DNA from: Thuidium tamariscinum | Taxonomy: Eukaryota; Streptophyta; Bryopsida; Hypnales; Thuidiaceae | Length of the DNA stretch: 64,000 nucleotides | Reading direction: 5' to 3' | NCBI GenBank assembly: GCA_947034885.2 | Contig: OX344756.2 | Location: forward strand, 13,574,098 to 13,638,097 | Position numbers and translations under genes: made by a program | Shown here: piece by piece, positions 61,072 through 64,000 of the stretch | How positions within the stretch are numbered: the first letter of the stretch is position 1 | Layout: the number at the start of each line of letters is the position of its first letter | The notes under the pieces: generated by a model | Databases searched by the model: none | What the model was told of the DNA's origin: nothing | What the model saw: the letters and a program-made list of their open reading frames with translations, nothing else

Positions 61072-64000
61072 ATGGCGGAGAATCACGTTAAGAAAACGGA
61101 CTTGGCTGGCCTTGAAGCATTGAACAATGAAACTGTGGACTTGGTGAGATTTTCACTCGATGTTTTCCACTCGACATTATAAGCTTTATGCAGAACTGGA
61201 ATAGCGCTTCGATTTTAGACCTTGGTTTCACCACTTTGCGTCCGTTTATCATTAAAGTGAACGGGTTACCGATTTTAGTTTGATTTGCTTTTCATGTGAA
61301 TAATGCAACGGGTACTTGCTTTAGTAATTCTGATAACCAATGTTACCCTTGTGGATATCGAACCGGTATCACAGCTATGGCTGGACTCTCAAGGTCGCAA
61401 TTCTTCACGTGTTTCTGCAGGAGCACATCCCGATCGAGGAGGTGTTTGAGCAATTGAGGTGCTCAAGAAATGGTCTCACAGATGAGGAAGGCGAGGAGAG
61501 AACTAACATATTTGGCCACAACAAGCTCGAAGAGAAATCGGTGCTTCTTTTGGACCCCCTCATTTGGCGCCCTGATTAACATTGCTTCCTACTGAGGACT
61601 GCGTTATCAATTCTAGAGATTTTTGTGCACCATTCTTAGAATATGAAATTGATGTATCTACTGCTGTACAATGGCAGGAGAACAAAATTCTCAAGTTCTT
61701 GGGGTTTATGTGGAACCCCTTGTCTTGGGTGATGGAGGCTGCTGCCATAATGGCCATTGTCCTCGCCAATGGACAAGTAAAGTTTCAAATCAATAACTCC
61801 AGAGATCTGTCATTTTCTCTATTTACCCTGAGCCGTTTGATATTGCTGCTGTTTTTCCTGTAAGTTCCTGATGCATGTTTTCTTGCCATTGAGTCATTAT
61901 GGATTGGTTGTCAGGGACTACCCCCTGACTGGCAAGACTTTCTGGGAATCCTTTGTCTCTTGGTCATCAATTCAACAATTAGCTTTATTGAGGAGAACAA
62001 TGCTGGGAACGCTGCTGCGGCTCTGATGGCACAGCTCTCCCCTAAGACCAAGGTTTGCACTTTGGATTCCTTGCCATAGCTAGCCTCAGCAGTTTGTTTT
62101 CCTAGCCTTCGTTGTATTTCCTCTATCTATAGTCGAACATGGTAATGATGCCAAAGTTGGTCTGGACATTAGCTGGGTCCAGTTGTGTCACTCTGAGCTG
62201 AGAATCTTGATTCGCCAGGTCTTGCGAGGAGGGAGTTGGCAGGAGCGAGATGCATCCATACTGGTGCCCGGTGACATCATTAGTATCAAGCTGGGTGATA
62301 TCATTCCTGCAGACCTACGCCTTCTTGAAGGAGATCCCTTGAAAATTGACCAGGCAATGATTTCTAAAGTTTATCTACTCCTTTCACTGTTTCATGATTC
62401 ATCGAGGTCTCGCCTCTCCGTGTCCCTCAGGACGACCCTTAATCCCTACATTGTGTTCTAAATTATGCCACTCTTTTGGTGTTAGACATGCTAGTTCCTA
62501 GAAGTCACTTCCCTATGTTTCTGATTCAGATGGAGGGGATGAAGTAATATTTATTTCTAACATGAAATTTTTGTCGGCTGGGTCTGCAGTCAGCTCTTAC
62601 TGGGGAATCAATGCCTGTTACCAAGAAGCCCGGAGACGGAGTATTTTCGGGTTCTACTTGCAAGCAGGGAGAGATTGAGGCTGTAGTCATTGCAACCGGT
62701 GTTCACACGTTTTTTGGTAAAGCCGCGCATCTTGTTGACTCTACGAACAATGTGGGCCACTTCCAGAAGGTGATTACCATCTATTTGTTTCCCAATATCA
62801 TGATGTTAGCGAATGTTGTCAGGTTGCTGAAAGGTCTGCTTTTGATTGATCGTTAAAATCTTAGAGGATTCATGTTTTAGGGACAGATTCCTCCACGGAC
62901 ATCAATTTCTCGAACATTTCAGATTGCGTTTAAGCAGCTCAAGAGAATGTGTTTAATGCACGAGTACTACAGATTTTACCCTCGTTTGATCTCACCTGTA
63001 TTCGCTGTCTTGCTTGTATTACAGGTGCTGAAAGCTATCGGAAATTTCTGTATAGTCAGCATTGCCATCGGAATAGTGATTGAAGTCATCGTGATGTTCC
63101 CCATTCAGCACCGGAAATACCGATCTGGCATCAACAATCTCTTGGTGTTGCTCATTGGTGGAATCCCGATTGCCATGCCCACTGTGCTATCTGTCACGAT
63201 GGCTATTGGCTCTCACCGTCTTTCCAAGCAGGTCAACCACAGTAGATTCGAATTAATGTTTGACTGGAACCACGAACTTGTTCGAATTTCAGGATGTTTT
63301 AAATGAGCAAGATCTCTCTTATCTATGCGATCCGAACTCCGAATTTGCTTTTCATCAATGTTTCGTAGCCGACTGCATAATCATTGTTCACCAAGACGTT
63401 GTGTGCCACAATCAAAATAATTCGAAGGGTTTAAATTGCTGAACTAATCTTTCCAGTTACATCTTCCTGATTTACTCATTGCAATGGTTAGACTTGTTGC
63501 GTCACTTTAATACCAAGTGAAGAAGAGCATGGACGACGAACTGCTACGCCTCTGTCTTTTTTTCGTACGGAGTGGAGCACGCTGTTGAACCTAACATTCT
63601 TATCGTGACATTCTTCGCTGACGAAATCTATCTTTCTAAAACGTTCAGGGAGCCATCACCAAGCGCATGACCGCAATTGAGGAGATGGCAGGAATGGATG
63701 TTCTATGTAGTGACAAGACTGGAACGCTAACTCTGAACAAGTTAACAGTTGACAAGACCTTGGTGGAGGTACTTTGGCAGATATCGCTTTAGATGCGCAT
63801 ACACACTGTTCTTTGGGCCACCTAAGACTCAGTCATTTAGAAAACCCCTTGCTTGGTTAAATCAGAATGCCTTTATCGAATGGTTTCGAGTTGCTCTAGA
63901 CAATCGTGAAGGTTTTGGTTCGACTTATCCCTGATCTGGCTAGTATTGGTCAATAAATCATTGATGATTTTTTTTTCACACAGGTCTTTAACAGAGATGT
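61072..64000 (+). CDS. Plasma-membrane H+-ATPase (P3A-type), N-terminal part
   Basis: Exons: 61072-61143, 61421-61540, 61678-61776, 61915-62052, 62219-62353, 62590-62769, 63025-63231, 63649-63768 and 63984 onward (cut by the window). All join in phase to about 350 residues. The enzyme pumps protons out of the cell using ATP. Motifs in order: [30 protein letters not shown] (first membrane pair), [37 protein letters not shown], the actuator loop [10 protein letters not shown] (TGES), [31 protein letters not shown] (M4), and CSDKTGTLT with the phosphorylated Asp near 63712. The start [10 protein letters not shown] is longer and more basic than in many flowering-plant isoforms. Intron 5 begins with GC instead of GT (CAG|GCAATG). 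The C-terminal autoinhibitory domain is outside the window. No break is visible. Confidence 0.95.

Noticed and set aside
1-64000. tRNA, rRNA or CRISPR features
   Set aside because: Scanning for T-loop-like GGTTCGAAT sequences and regular spacer arrays gave only isolated chance matches such as 38900-38920.

Overview
The window is nuclear DNA from a land plant. The genes have many short exons with GT-AG introns, and they encode plant-type proteins: a plasma-membrane H+-ATPase, a C2/Munc13-homology (DUF810-type) protein and a PQ-loop transporter. The repeats are plant-type as well (CACTA transposon, Ty3/gypsy LTR elements). Short introns and the style of the repeats suggest a bryophyte or other seed-free plant, but I cannot fix the species from sequence alone.

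Layout. 0.4-4.2 kb, minus strand: a multi-exon gene ending in a domain resembling plant Ptta/En/Spm-type transposase proteins. 6.0-6.4 kb: a small basic/acidic protein. 7.4-10.2 kb: two related ~0.94-kb elements, each running from TTAA to TTAA with matching inverted ends. 12.5-17.0 kb, plus: a complete 12-exon PQ-loop gene with a small inverted-repeat element in one intron. 18.3-26.7 kb, minus: a complete, roughly 20-exon C2/MUN-domain gene with a GC-rich upstream region. 30.1-34.7 kb, plus: a small protein sharing a motif with the 6.0-kb one, then a partly degenerate coiled-coil/RING-H2-like gene. 35-57.4 kb: a nest of mobile elements. 61.1 kb to the end, plus: the first nine exons of a P-type H+-ATPase, cut by the window edge.

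The nest resolves into a clear order. A Ty3/gypsy retrotransposon begins at 40153 with a ~3.9-kb LTR, followed by decayed gag-pol. A 6.17-kb CACTA transposon (43204-49376, 3-bp duplication ATT) sits inside that LTR and carries pieces of two host genes: uL13 (RPL13A), present twice and broken, and a PHD-like zinc-finger gene. A 3.46-kb solo LTR of the same family (53421-56884) splits the integrase region of the retrotransposon. A second solo LTR of 4.43 kb (35071-39499, perfect 5-bp duplication ACCAT) lies upstream and may interrupt an exon of the neighbouring host gene.

The most unusual points are the size of these LTRs (3.5-4.4 kb), their shared internal plan (TATA box, GC-rich block, short ORF ending at a splice-donor-like site), the gene-carrying CACTA element, and stop codons that mostly look like C-to-T decay of methylated DNA.
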